Positions 34,547 to 46,167 of a stretch of DNA of 64,000 bases are shown one piece after another. Origin of the DNA: Papiliotrema nemorosa (lineage: Eukaryota; Basidiomycota; Tremellomycetes; Tremellales; Rhynchogastremaceae); the NCBI GenBank assembly GCA_032158125.1, contig JASKOT010000008.1:310001-374000 (forward strand), given 5' to 3'. How positions within the stretch are numbered: the first letter of the stretch is position 1; each line of letters opens with the position of its first letter. The notes beneath the pieces are model-generated. The model was given only the letters and a program-made list of their open reading frames with translations, was not told the origin of the DNA and searched no databases. Position numbers and translations under genes: made by a program.

Positions 34547-35221
34547 CTATTCATCTGACCCCACCTTGATCGAGAGCTCTCTTCCTCCTTCGGACCCTCG
34601 GACCGCAATCGTGAGCCCTGTCGGGTTGGGTGGAGTAGATATGGTCGTAGGGCAGAGAACCCTGGCGAAAGCTTCGTATAGAGGTAAAGATGTATATAGA
34701 TCGACCGTCATGCTGGGAGTGTTGTATTTGGTGAGGACAAGGGGAATGTGTTCAAGAAGTACTCCCTCGTATGCTGAAAGACGACTAGGTTCCGGCAGCG
34801 GCGGAGCGGCGGTCTCACGCCTCGTGGAGCCTTCGAAATCTTTCAAGCTTTTTTGGATGAGCCCTCGAAGCCGCTTGGCACGATCTTCAGAGTACGGACT
34901 CGGATGGATCGAAGCTTGCTGAAGCTCCTTCGCCGAGAGAGCAGGAATGGAGTCAACTCCTGCGAAAGCTGTCTCCGACGTCACACCGATAGTAGGCGGA
35001 GCGTACTCCTCACCCACGGGTAGTCTCACCCCCGCCCAAGGTAGCTTCAAGCCGTAAGTCCTGCTCACGCTAAAGCATCTTTTGGCGAGCATATCCCAAT
35101 CGTGCGGGTTGGCACCCCATCTCTGTACTTTGTAGGACCACTGTTTTCCTTCGAACATCTCGTAGAATTTTTGCTTCAAACTTGCTTCCAGATTGGCGCA
35201 CGGCATGCAAGTTGACGACAT
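34547..35221 (-). CDS. Intronless hypothetical protein, about 224 residues
   Basis: The frame is uninterrupted from ATG at 35221-35219 (MSSTCMPCANLEASLKQKFY) to the stop at 34547. The frame extends further upstream without an ATG, so this is the first usable start. The N-terminal third looks folded (EMFEGKQWSYKVQRWGANPH, DWDMLAKRCFSVSRTYGLKL). The middle is helical and charged (SEDRAKRLRGLIQKSLKDFE). The end is ordered again (TVDLYTSLPLYEAFARVLCP, GGRELSIKVGSDE). CMPC at the start is a lone CxxC. No family is recognised. It shares a divergent promoter with EOS1. Confidence 0.65.
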   Translation of the reverse strand: MSSTCMPCANLEASLKQKFYEMFEGKQWSYKVQRWGANPHDWDMLAKRCFSVSRTYGLKLPWAGVRLPVGEEYAPPTIGVTSETAFAGVDSIPALSAKELQQASIHPSPYSEDRAKRLRGLIQKSLKDFEGSTRRETAAPPLPEPSRLSAYEGVLLEHIPLVLTKYNTPSMTVDLYTSLPLYEAFARVLCPTTISTPPNPTGLTIAVRGSEGGRELSIKVGSDE

Positions 35222-35588
35222 CTTTTCACTCCTCGTACTTCCTTCCCATACATGAAGCACCTCGAAGACTGCATCACTCCACCCTCAAAAATTAGCAGCA
35301 GCTCGCTCTAATCGGTTATTACGTAATGACCGCCACATCCACGTGTTTTCAAAACAATAATGGACAACGGGCTGTCTTCATGTCGTCGACAAACGATATA
35401 CACCGAAGTCACCCTCAACTCACCTCCCTCATCGTGGAGGCGTCGGACCGACGGACCTGAAAGACACTAGAATCTGATACAGGATGTACATCTAGGAGTA
35501 GGGAGGGAGTATCGGCAAGAACCCAATTTACCGACTCGACGTGTAAAAATCTGTTTCATTTCCACCACCTATCGGTATTCAACATAAC
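35222..35588. promoter_or_regulatory. Divergent promoter with ATTACGTAAT palindrome and CACGTG box
   Basis: The 367-bp head-to-head region has a perfect 10-bp palindrome ATTACGTAAT at 35318-35327 and CACGTG at 35340-35345, 12 bp apart. The decamer is the kind of site bound by C/EBP/PAR-like and fungal Yap-like bZIP proteins. CACGTG is the bHLH core. The same decamer occurs once more at 59702-59711, upstream of the fasciclin gene. Function is inferred from motif and position only. Confidence 0.5.
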
Positions 35589-37503
35589 ATGGCGGCAGCA
35601 GTTTCCGACCCATTGTCCTTTTTGCCCCATCCACGTACACCGCCATCTCCTCACGCCTCTCTACATCTTTTCAGCAGCATCTCCAACCCCACCCCTCGAC
35701 CCTCCAACAGCAGATCAAGGTCGCGAAATGGTTCGGTTATCCGCACTCAATCTGGGCCGGGCTTCTCAAAGTCGGCACCTACAAGTCCTGCTGGACGTAT
35801 GCATCCTGCTGGTTTGACGCCCCTTTCGACTATCACTCCCCTTGCCCTCGATACAGAGGTTTCCAAGGCGACTCCGAGGACACTGTCTGTCAGCGCTCCG
35901 GGCAGTCAACAATTACACCAACGACACATTCAACCACAACCACAACCTCACCCACAACAACCTCAACCACATTCTCAACCTCCAGCACCCATAGCTGGGC
36001 CTTCGAAATCACCTCATCATGCTCTCATACATCCCTCACGTCCTGTCGGCTACTCTTCTGCCCTTCCACCGCTCCTCAACCCCGCAGCCAGCATCCGCGT
36101 CGGTTCTCGTACCCACAGAGGGCCCATTGATCTCCGTTCGGGATCGGGGACGGATACAGAGACCGAGGGTTTTGACTCTGACTCCACATTCGTCCCTGGA
36201 CGATCAGGCGTTCGACATAAACAATCACTCTCTCAACCTGATTTAACGGCTATGAGGACATGGGCAGGGGGAGTAGCGAAAGAACAAGCGGAAGAGCGTA
36301 AAGCAAGGGAAGCTCGACGACGTACACCCCCTTCTAGACCAATCCCTCTTACTACCCAATCAACATCTTCTATCCCCTCGCCTAGGTCGAAATCGTATAC
36401 CCATCTGAGCGGGATGCGACGACCGACATCGCCGAAGATGCTAGGGGGGATGGTAGAACCCATGACGCCCGTGCTGTCCTCTTCATCAGATGGATCTTCG
36501 CCTCGGATTCTTGCCACTCATTCGCCTGCGGGACATCAAGGTATCCCGCTTGGTCAAATGACAGGGAGTGAGGATGCAGACGACGACTACGATGGGACTA
36601 CGACGGATTCGCCTTCTTCCGGTTCACTAACCTTTTCGCCCAAACGACGGCTGAGACAACGAACATTGTTAGATCGAGAACGCATGAAGGGGAGTCTGGG
36701 TCTATCATTTGGACCGGAAAGTCCGCCTGTGGATGTGAAGAAGGAAGATCCGATACCAGCGTTACTCGAGCGAAGATTACAGCAGTCCAGTCTGTTACTC
36801 TTGCGCCTGTTGGCGATCGTACCTAGTGTATGGGGAATCATGGTTCTCTTCTTGGCCGTCAGCAGTGGAGAATTATGGGTAGACGTCTGGCCCTGGGGAG
36901 CAGACCTCTCCAGGGAAGCTTTAGAAAGGCTAGTCGCCGGAGGAGTAGGGCCCGAAGGCATCAAGCGGAAAGTTAGCCGCGGAGACATGCTCCTCGCCAT
37001 GGCTTGGGTCAGTCGTGATGTCTTTGGAAGTCTCAGAAGCTGACCTATAGGCGATCTGCACGGCACACTTTTGCTTCTCGCTCACTACTGGATTGACGCA
37101 TCGTTGGCGGTCATACTACTCGCTACCGTCAACTCTCACTCGGCTGCTCTCCCTTCAGTGCCTTTGCTGGCCAGCGACTTACCTGACTTTGTGGTTTCTG
37201 GGTGCGAGGCGGCCTCTATTAGCTTGGATCGTCATTGGAGTGACAACGGGCTGGTCCCGGACCGTTCAAATGTGGGTGACGTCCAACGTTGTCCCTGGCG
37301 AGATTACGCCAAAGGCAAGGTCCCCTCCATTGCCCGAGGAGGATATGGGCTGGTGGGAGAGTTTTACCTGGGGGAGAAGATGGGATTGGGATGCAATCGC
37401 GAGGGAGGTGGGATGGAAAGTGGGCATTTTGCTGCTTGTCACAACGGCTTGGTTGTTCTGGGGTCTTGAGACTGGCAGACTTGTCGAGACGGGAGTGGTG
37501 TAA
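35589..37503 (+). CDS. EOS1: N-glycosylation protein Eos1
   Basis: An ER membrane protein needed for N-glycosylation and oxidative-stress tolerance in yeast. ATG at 35589 starts MAAAVSDPLSFLPHP. About 390 residues of Ser/Pro-rich, probably disordered sequence follow, including a Gln/Pro/His repeat at about 35935-35990. The membrane domain starts LLLLRLLAIVPSVWGIMVLF. A single intron (37009-37051) joins MLLAMAWA to ICTAHFCFSLTTGLTHRWR; then SYYSLPSTLTRLLSLQCLCWP and WIVIGVTTGWSRTVQMWVTS, diagnostic of the Eos1 family, and a last span GILLLVTTAWLFWGLETGR. Stop at 37501-37503. The long N-terminal extension is much larger than the conserved core, a common feature in basidiomycetes. Confidence 0.9.
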
Positions 37504-37712
37504 AGGGAAGGGGCAGGGAAGGGGGATTGAGCACATCACAGTGTAATTGGATCTCATACACGCATCAGGAGCAGCCAGACATGGCTTTGACGAATCATAC
37601 ACGTTGTAACGACACGATCATCTTGGCATTGGCGCCCATGCGCTTAATCATATCAACCATATGCAGCTATCCATGCATTGCTTGTTATCCGCTTCTTGCC
37701 AAGTTCACCTTC

Positions 37713-38669
37713 TTACACCCCTTTTGCCGTTGTATACTGTCGTCTGAGGTACAACAATGGCGAGTCACCCCCTGTCCCTGGTGTGACGCCCAACACTCGG
37801 CAGATGAACAGCTCACTCCCGTAGGCTTTACCATCCGGCGTATTTATCGCGTCCTTGTTGGCTTCTCCAGGTTGCGGCTCGACCAGTCCACCCACGACCG
37901 ACCTTTGATCCGTATGTAAAGGCTTCAAACCACCACCTTCGACTTCATCATCGAGATCTATCACTTCTTCCCCCTGTATACTCGCCCCCATATCCCGCAA
38001 CGAGACGGAAGAGACCACCTCACATGTCAAATTCCCAATAGCGTCCGGTAAGATCGGCAGACCAGTTGGCGAAGGCTGAAAGGGAGATGCAGAGAAAAGG
38101 GACGAATGATCGGACCCTCTTTGACTTAGGTTCTTGGCGATTTCCGCGTGAGGAGTGGAAAGGAGGGCAATGTTGAGTCTTTTACCGGCTTGAGGTAGGG
38201 GAGCAAGTGGATCAGGTGTCAAGGTCGGTGTGACGTCGTCGGGGGAATCAGATGAGGTGGCGGGGAGGGGGATAGGTCGGATCTGATCCGCTAGACGGCT
38301 GGGAAGGTTGAGCGAGAAGGCGATGAGGGGGTGAGGGTGTAGAGTGATAGGTGTGAACGAGGAGAGGGTAGCACCGTGGTAGGTGCTTGAAGAGTCGGAT
38401 GTTACCGTCGAGGCGATCGCAACGGGCTATTGCGTCAGTCAGATATGTTTTTCTTGCTTGATATCTCATGATCGAGGACAATGTATGCAGCGACCTTGAC
38501 GTACCTGTGGGACATTTCGCATGACCTGTCGAAGTTGTTCTGCGACATCGCTGACCGCTCGAGGAGTAGACGATGTCAGTGTTCGGGTCGAATTTACCGA
38601 TGCAGGTCGGTAAGTCGATTGTAGGCTACTCTTTGCGACACGAGCTACAGCTCCCGAGATCCTGTACAT
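37713..38669 (-). CDS. Flavin-reductase-like (FMN-binding split barrel) protein, probably mitochondrial
   Basis: ATG at 38669-38667 gives MYRISGAVARVAKSSLQSTY, Arg/Ser-rich and acid-free, a probable mitochondrial presequence. The next part, VSDVAEQLRQVMRNVPQ, joins across an intron (about 38431-38504) to PVAIASTVTSDSSSTYHGAT, then LSSFTPITLHPHPLIAFSLN. This is the entrance of the flavin reductase split-barrel domain: VMR..PQPVAI.T....... GATLSSF..I...PPL. Later come LNIALLSTPHAEIAKNLSQRG and NLTCEVVSSVSLRDMG, then a linker and ELFICRVLGV, again family-like, and the end SPLLYLRRQYTTAKGV, stop at 37713. It may be an FMN-dependent oxidoreductase; the substrate is unknown. Divergent from SNF8. 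Confidence 0.78.
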
Positions 38670-39037
38670 CTTGTGCTGAAGGTGTGTTCAGAGGGATCGA
38701 GCTGGAGATGGGAGATCGGTGAACACTGACGTCGAGGGGAACGAGGTCACGTGATCAGTATCAGCCAACCGACCGGTTGCCAATGTTATCTCGTAAAACA
38801 CTCCTATACCATCAGGCGATCAAGCGACTCAGAAGGACGAGGAGGACAAGAAGAGGATAAAGGATAGTCACTGGAAATCTCGAGCGGTCCAGGAAAATCC
38901 AGGCTGTTGGACGCCCATTGTTTACGACGGAATCATCTTCAGACATGATATCGAGGTGACATCGATACACTTCGACACAGAGACAATTACATTGGGTCAT
39001 CCTAGCTGGCAGCTCAAGCGCCAAAGACCACTCCAAG
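38670..39037. promoter_or_regulatory. Divergent promoter with TCACGTGA palindrome
   Basis: The 368-bp head-to-head region contains CACGTG at 38748-38753, inside TCACGTGA (38747-38754). The identical octamer is present in the ALA1 divergent promoter at 48172-48179. TCACGTG is the Cbf1-type site in fungi. No clear TATA box is seen. Confidence 0.5.
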
Positions 39038-39901
39038 ATGCGTCGAGGCGCGGGAATATCCTCTCTGTCCCGACATACAGCCACCACCTCTTCCTACGCC
39101 GCTCTATCATCTACCATCTCCAACGCCTCTCTTACCACTCTCCAATCTTCCCTATCACAATTCCACGACTCTCTCTTGGAGTTTGCAATAAATCATAAAG
39201 AAGATATAAAACGCGACCCGGCATTCAGACATCAATTTCAAAAGATGTGTGCTGCTATCGGTGTCGATCCATTGGCCGGCACGGCGAGTACCCGCCGGTC
39301 AGGTGTCGGAGGGATGTGGGGAGAAATGTTGGGATTGGGTGAGATGGTATATGAAATTTCGGTACAAGTCGTCGATGTTTGTATCTCTACAAGAGGGAGT
39401 AACGGCGGGATGATTGAACTGGGGGAGTTGACTAGTCGGATCAATCGAATGCGCGGGGTAGGCAGAAAGTCGACTTTGCCCACAGGGTCTAGCGGCCTCA
39501 CCCCGACGGCAACGTCTAGCACTAATAGCAAGGCTGTCACGAAATCCGGTTCAGGCGGTGTACAGGCGATCACTTCGGATGACGTGTTGAGGGCGATAGA
39601 ACTGCTCAAACCTCTTTATGCGGGATATACCGTTGTTCAAGTCGGTAAACAGACATATATAAGGTCTGTCCCTCGGGAGTTGGACACGGACCAATCGACC
39701 TTGCTCGTCATTGCTGCGGGTAATGGAGGACGCGTCAATCGAAGCGCAGTGAGGAAAATGACTGGATGGAAGGATGTGCGTGTGTCTACGGCTTTGGATG
39801 ATTGTGTCATGAGAGAGGGAATGGGTTGGGTAGACGATCAGGCCGGAACGGGTGAGAGGGAAGTATGGCTCATTGCTGCCGTGACCTTTGAAGAGGGGTA
39901 A
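39038..39901 (+). CDS. SNF8: ESCRT-II subunit Vps22/Snf8
   Basis: ESCRT-II sorts ubiquitinated cargo into multivesicular endosomes. ATG at 39038 opens MRRGAGISSLSRHTATTSSY, the conserved N-terminus (M..R.GxG). LQSSLSQFHDSLLEFAINHK and EDIKRDPAFRHQFQKMCAAI, then GVDPLA match the helical hairpin. GEMVYEISVQVVDVCISTRG and GGMIELGELTSRINRMRG begin the first winged helix. SDDVLRAIELLKPLYAGYTV and the terminal TALDDCVMREGMGWVDDQAG belong to the second. Stop at 39899-39901. At 287 residues it is slightly longer than yeast Snf8, because of a Ser/Thr-rich insert (TGSSGLTPTATSSTNSKA). The gene has no introns, unlike most neighbours. Confidence 0.92.
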   Translation: MRRGAGISSLSRHTATTSSYAALSSTISNASLTTLQSSLSQFHDSLLEFAINHKEDIKRDPAFRHQFQKMCAAIGVDPLAGTASTRRSGVGGMWGEMLGLGEMVYEISVQVVDVCISTRGSNGGMIELGELTSRINRMRGVGRKSTLPTGSSGLTPTATSSTNSKAVTKSGSGGVQAITSDDVLRAIELLKPLYAGYTVVQVGKQTYIRSVPRELDTDQSTLLVIAAGNGGRVNRSAVRKMTGWKDVRVSTALDDCVMREGMGWVDDQAGTGEREVWLIAAVTFEEG

Positions 39902-40297
39902 AGGCCATATGTAAGGGAACAGCATGTTGTAGTGCAAGACATCGTTGTTATAGTTGTATCCATCTACCTGTACCAAACCTCTCGTCAGGGTGCCTGTAAT
40001 ATCTGGATCTTAATCCAGTTGGGGAAAAGGAGAGGTATACATCAGATTGCATTGCTCGTTACTGACACGTAGGTGAAACAAAATGTGTATCAAAGAAGAA
40101 AATACTGTTGAAATTGTCCATACTTGCACCCGCCCTCCGACTCCCAGTGTCGGCTGCACTCCTCATTGTTCCCCGCGTCTTTCGTCTCTTTCGTGTTTTC
40201 CCTTTCTCTCTCTTTTATCCTCCTTCTCATTCTTCTTCTCTTTACTTATCCCAAAATTCATTCCGCCCTTTGCTCCCGTGGAACTGATCAGGATCGA
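39902..40297. other. Intergenic region between convergent genes
   Basis: About 395 bp between the SNF8 and LRG1 stops. The segment 40130-40260 is strongly C/T-rich on the plus strand (long TCTCTTTTATCC-type tract) and gives long but biased open frames. I read it as 3' UTR sequence, not coding. Confidence 0.45.
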
Positions 40298-43200
40298 CTA
40301 CCTTCGACCGGTAGGATTAGCCTGAGGCCATTCCATGCCATCCCCGCTACCTCCGCCTTCTCTTGAACTCTGCCGACTCCTATCGCGCTCCATCACCAGA
40401 CTCCTCCTTCCCTCCTCGGGACCTGGTGAACTAGGTGCCGAACCTCTTGAAGAGTTTCTCGATCCACTAGTACTATGCGCACTAGGGTGCGATCCTTGGA
40501 AAGGGCCCTGTCCTCTCCAAGGTGTCGCGTTTGGCGAGTTGAGCTGATTCAAGGACTGCTGTGAACCAGGATGAGATTGTTGTGCCCAACTCGTAGGTCG
40601 GCTATGTTGACCAGGGGCTGGGGCTGATGGTGGCTGTTGTGTAGACTGGCGGTAAGGCGAATGCTGCGATGCAATAGGGTGTGGATGACCATTCGCGTGC
40701 CCGTATCCTGGATTGGGTTCTCCCAAGTGCGCAGCGAGGTTCCCTTCTGATCGATGTACCGATAAACGAGAATCGCTCGGTCTTTCACGCATCCCAGATC
40801 CCAATGAGGGCATGGTCGGACGCCTGTCTTGTTGTTGTCCCACCTGAGGGGTATATTGCGTCGGAGTCTGTCCTCTCGCTTGCATGTACTTGGAACAATG
40901 TCGATGAATCTCCTTTGGCGGTAAATCCAGTTCCTTCGCGAAGATGTTGTAAATGCCCTCGTGAATAACAAAGGCCAGTTCTTGCGGGACGTGGTAATAC
41001 TCATCCTGGTTTTCCAGCAGATCCTGCACCGCCGAGATGGCAATGAACGATTCGTCTCGTGCCGCATTGGCGCCCTTTGCGTAGAGGATGGAAGGACAGA
41101 TGACCGTAGCAAGATTCGGCATGTCCATTCGAGATCCAGTCTCTTCATCCTTATACGAAAAGGAGGCGACCCATTTGAGGAACACGAACAGAACCTCCAT
41201 TGTATCTCGGTTGTATCGAGGCAACAGGGTGACCAAGAGATGCAGACATCGTTGTCGCTCTTCGCGATTTTGCAGTGCTGTCGTCAGCAAGGGACGGCGC
41301 AATCGCGACAACTCACAAGCAGCGGCACAGAACAGCTTGTGCAAGCGGAAAGTCAACAATGGATCAGGCATCTCTCGCAAGAAACGCTTGAGCAGCGCGG
41401 CAAGCTGAACGGGGTTCTGCTCGGATAGATTAACCACCGTAGAGTCCTTGTCCAATGCTTCAGATATTTGCTGCAGCCGTCGGATGTTTCCATTTTTTCG
41501 GAAGATACCCTCTACAGCCATATCTAAGATGTCAGCAATGTTGAGCTCACGACTCAAGGTGAAATCGTACCCATTTGACGCATGGTCAATATAATCTCCT
41601 CGATGAACTCCGGGACTCGAAGAAGCTGATTGGTTGAGCCTTGTTGAGAATCGGAGCCCGTCCGCTCAACAAGTATTTCAATCGGCACTCCAAACACGCC
41701 TTATGGTCAATTGGAACTCGTTGTAAACAGTGTAAGGCAACTCACCCTTCTTCTTTTGGTCTTTCTTTTGATTACCTTTGAAGATCTTGTTCCACCACTG
41801 GTTCTTTCTTGATTCCAACAATTCCAACACCTCGTCCAGCTCAATCACATGGCCGATGGGCGTCTTTTGAAGCTGCAACAGTGCGAAGTGCTTCACGATC
41901 AAACTCTGCAACGGGTTCAAAGCGCTCAATAATGGTCTTCCATCTGGTCGGTTTTGATGTCGGATCGTTTGATCTGCCAAAAGTGGAATATCGCCTAGGG
42001 TGATCGCATCATCATCTTGGGCGATAGACGCAGCGGTCAGTCTGTCAACAACTTGCTGTTCTTCGGTACCCGTCGCCCCCTCCGAGATGATCATAACCGA
42101 CGTGTTGTTCCTCGCAAATGGCGGGCGGATGACATCAACAGTAGTGGGGTTGCCTTCTTCGTCCCCGTCGGGCGTGACGACCTTTGGCGTAGGAGTGTTG
42201 GCTTCAAAAGTGGAGTTTCGGGCGGACACGACTTGACCATTCGCATCGGCCATTCTACCTGCCGGCGATTCGACGACAGTAGACCGTTGGGGCAGTCGAG
42301 CCGTTGACGACAGCTTTCGATCCAATGTGACTGATTTGACGCGTTTGACATCAATGTCATTTCTTGACAACCCAGGATCCTCAAGTGACTGTCCGCGCAC
42401 TGACCGTCAGCTGAGCTTCCTCAAGGTGGAAGCCGACTTACCACTCTCGAGTTCGTGGTGAACCCTAAAATGCACGTACAATCGCCTCAGGGCGATGTGT
42501 AGCAAGAAGGCATATTGCTCCAATCTTGAGACAGTCTTGAAACCAGGTTTACAGACCGGTGTCCTATGTACCAGACAGTATACCTTGTCAGGCGGAGAGA
42601 GAGTTTGAACCGGTTCAAAGAAGAAGTCGTCTACTCGAGGAGGCTGCCGCCGAGCGCGAATGGCCGAGACGGTTCCTCCTGGTCCTATGACCGACTCGTC
42701 CTTGTGATTCCCATCGTCTGAGGCTGCCTCTTCCTTCGGTGGCAAGGGTTGACCGGCTTTGTCACCACAGATGAGGCACACGAGACACACGGCATGCCAG
42801 CGGTTAAACATGCCTAGACGGACACAGTCCTCTTCAACGGGCTGACGACAAAGGCCGCAACCTTCAGGAGGGACAAAGTCCTCGTCCAGTGAACCGCGGA
42901 GTGTCGACTCGCCGGTGATCTCAGGCTATCGAGTTAGTTGCTGGGTGCTGGGTATATAGACACTTTCTTAGACTCACAGCGAGTGATCTGTACCCGTACG
43001 CGATGCCCTGCGTACTGGGGATGTAGCCTTCGGGCTTGCGCGTCAAAGAGTCAATGTTCCTCTTCAATTGCTCATCATCACCCGGTACCACCGGAACGGC
43101 ATTACCGCCGAGCTTGGAATTCGGATCATGATTCGGATGATCGCCCCTTCGCGCGATGGTAGGATCTCCATTGTCCATCGCCAGAAGATTCAGTCTGGCC

Positions 43201-45390
43201 AGACAATAGCCCATAGCTGTCGTGTTGCCCATGTCTCGCTCGAGCTTGATGGCACCGGTCAAGGCGACTCGGATGAGGATCTTGAGGTAATGCGCAAGCT
43301 GAGTGATCAAGGTGAAGAGGTCTTGTGTATTGGGTGAGATCTGCGACATCGCAGATAAAAGGTTGACCAGTCGTCGACAGAGATGTTTGGCCTCTCGAGC
43401 ATGCGACATGCCTAACTCGTCAGTTTGGTTCTATATATCGGAAATCATGACTGACCTTTGACGCCTGCCAAGGCAAACTGTGCCTCCAGATCATCGATGA
43501 CGGCGAAAAGAACCTCAACATATAGGATGAAACGTTCCGCGAGCAGGATGATCTCCAACAGCTGCCTTTGATTGACCGCACGAAGCATGTCTCCGATCAA
43601 GGCTGCTGAGCTCTCCTCGTAGCCCGACAAGACATGCCATATCTGCTGGACTTTTTGCTCCATGGCTTCTTGTTTCTCCTTCAGCTGTTCCGGTGTCAAT
43701 TCTATATCTGTCCCAGGGGTGATAGCTGCTGAGGGGCTCGAGCCGGATGTGGCAGTGGTGAGCGAGTTGGTAGACGTCATGTCGAGTAGCGACACGGCGG
43801 AAGAGACGGCAGAGTTGGCTGGTGTGTTGAAATGCTTAGAGGCCAATCTGACATTCCAGAACTGACCGTGAGCATGTTTTTTGATAAGACTTTCTGTTAC
43901 GCACCTTGGATATCATGTAGCATTCCGGATGCCAACATTCGTCCTTTCCATTCCGGTTCATCTCCACAAACTGCTTCAATATCGCCGTCTCGCATCCTAC
44001 GCATTTTACCGCGAATTGGGTAGAGTAGTGGAAATGGCAGTCTGGAGGGTCAGGACCCGGTACCCACATGCGGAAAGATGTTACTCACAGACTTTCGACC
44101 CATGCTCATAGTACGAGTCATTGGGTCCGAACAAGATGTCGCACTCTGAACAGGTAAAGTGTTCGACATGATACTTGTTGCCTGATACGTCAGCTTCTCC
44201 GAACTTGGGAAGGTATCAATCAGCTTACCACACGCAGTGATATAGCTTGACCTCAATGCCTGATCACATTTGGCACAGATCAAGTCGAGTCGAGCAAAGT
44301 AGTCCCTCTCACATAAGGGGTACATGCCCTCTGGCTCCTCGACGGGGAAGAATTTCTGGGCCACCACCTTTCCACAATCCTACGGTCATGAGTTCTGAGA
44401 TCGTGCAGTACCTTGGTGACTCACCTTGCAGCGGAAACAATGTAAATGGTAGACCTTACCCATGGCTCGTACGAATTGCCCATGGACCACTTCTCCACAT
44501 TGACCACAGTATGCCGGCTCGTGTCTCTTTCCGGACCTTGAGGTTGTCCCACTGGCTGTGCTGGACGAGTGTTGTTGCTGTTGTTGGTGCTGTAGGGTCC
44601 GATCTGACTGACTGCCCACCGGCGCGGCATCGGCGGCATTCCTAGGTGTAGACCCAGGGTCGTACGATTCCGTTGACATGTGAACTGATGATTCTGGGGT
44701 GATCGGACGAGAATATTCTGATTGAGAGGATGATCTCGGCGGGATCAAGATGTTCCCCGGCGGTGCTTGTGCCATGCCGTGTCCATGACCCGACCTCCCC
44801 TCTTGTCCTGCCAGCACGCTGGGTCCACTCAACGGTGATCCGCTCGCGAAATTTGTACGATAATCGGTTGGGGATCGGCTTGGCGACGTCCCTCTGGAAT
44901 GAGAGAGCCAGGGATCAGGCGATGAACTACTCCTCATCGGTCCATTACTAGGGTATGATTCTGGTGGTGGGCGTAATGGTCCATTGATCGGTGCACTCCT
45001 CGGTCCTCCTTCTCCCGCTTGTGAATGATATTGCTCATCCGCATGGGACGTTTTTATCCGTGGTAGTCTACCATTTGGCTCTCCGTTCCCGCCGGACCAC
45101 ATACCGGGTGCTGGGGCTTCATTTGCCGACAATGAGATTGAACCTCGTTGTGAATGAGCATGAGACGACATTGAAGTGGGTGATTGGCGCAACGAGCCAT
45201 TCGAAGGTCGGCGTGAAGAGGAAGAGGAAGATTCAGGTAGATGAGTCGAGTAATGGTGTTGTTGTGTGGGGTATTGAGAGCGTTGATGATCTACTGAAGA
45301 ACGCGGCGTCGAGCTTCCACCCAACGACGGAGGTCTAGGTGATTCGCGTCGAGGCGAGGGAATGCTATGGCGGTACGACGGGGATGTCAT
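40298..45390 (-). CDS. LRG1: LIM-RhoGAP protein (Lrg1-type, Rho1 GTPase-activating protein)
   Basis: A large regulator of Rho GTPase signalling and cell-wall growth. ATG at 45390-45388 opens a long Ser/Pro/Gly/Gln-rich N-terminus (about 270 residues). LIM 1: CGQCGEVVHGQFVRAMGKVY, HLHCFRCKDC. LIM 2: CAKCDQALRSSYITACGNKYH then CSECDILFG. A third, LIM-like, starts CVGCETAILKQFVEMNRNGK and its last zinc knuckle is not obvious. A fourth occurs after a helical region: CGLCRQPVEEDC, RWHAVCLVCLICGD ... CLVHR. The RhoGAP domain follows: VFGVPIEILVERTG, then AVEGIFRKNGNIRRL with the arginine finger, PVQLAALLKRFLREMPDPLL and NLATVICPSILYAKGANAAR. A Gln/Pro/Ser-rich tail ends at 40298. Domain order LIMs then RhoGAP matches yeast Lrg1. 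At least thirteen introns. The upstream frame stays open to 45408 without ATG, so a further 5' exon is possible. Confidence 0.9.
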
Positions 45391-46167
45391 GGCGTCAGAC
45401 ACATCCACAGAGGGAGCACCCTCGCACGCGATCTCAATTCGAGCTTGTCAAGAGCGAAGAAGAGGGATATGTCGCCGCGGCGGTGGTGTTCGAGTGTGTT
45501 GCAATGTCGAAACAAAGTCACCTGAGCCCCTCGTCACGACACACTCCGATCGATCAACTCCTCTGATTCTTCTCCCTTCTAATCTCCCTTTTGTCAAGTG
45601 AGCCACAAGCTGTATCTATGCTTGCGAGACGATGATATTGATGGAGATTGTACGAGGTATAAGGTGCGGCAAGTAGCGCTTCTCCCCCACATGTCAGGTG
45701 CCAACGTCGCGCGCTCGATGGGAAGGTTAAATGGGGGGGACATGTAACAATTATTGCTATCCCGCCCATTCAACCTCATTGGGAAAGGGGGGGGGGGAGG
45801 CTCAGGCAGGTCGGCTTTTGCACAGCTTGTGGTCTGGTGCAACATGTCAGACGCGTACTGCATGCATGGATATCCCCAGGTCATCTGCGGATCCTCATGT
45901 CCAGATAAGAGGGGGATCAACGCCTGACCGGCCCGCAGAACCCTCGTCAAAAGGCCGTCATCATCCCATCATCAGTCAAAGCATACAGTCTCTTTGGTCC
46001 CATGGGGTAAGAGAGACTCGCACTCGCGCTGACATGGCTGATCGCAGCTAGTAACAGTATGCATGGAAATGATCCCTGTCCGTTCTTCCATCCGCAGTAA
46101 GGCCTTGTAGAGGCGAAAATGCTAATGCTGTACTCACACATACGTCGTCCTTGGTGACCACCGATCA
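45391..46167. other. Long intergenic region upstream of LRG1, with an 11-G run
   Basis: About 780 bp, the probable LRG1 promoter plus the 3' UTR of the membrane-protein gene. A run of eleven G (45787-45797) flanked by further G triplets lies at about 45781-45800. No gene can be supported. Short frames lack motifs. Confidence 0.45.

Noticed and set aside
40083..40366. Plus-strand frames of 80 codons rich in Ser, Phe and Leu
   Set aside because: Produced by a C/T-rich tract in the 3' UTR between SNF8 and LRG1, not coding.
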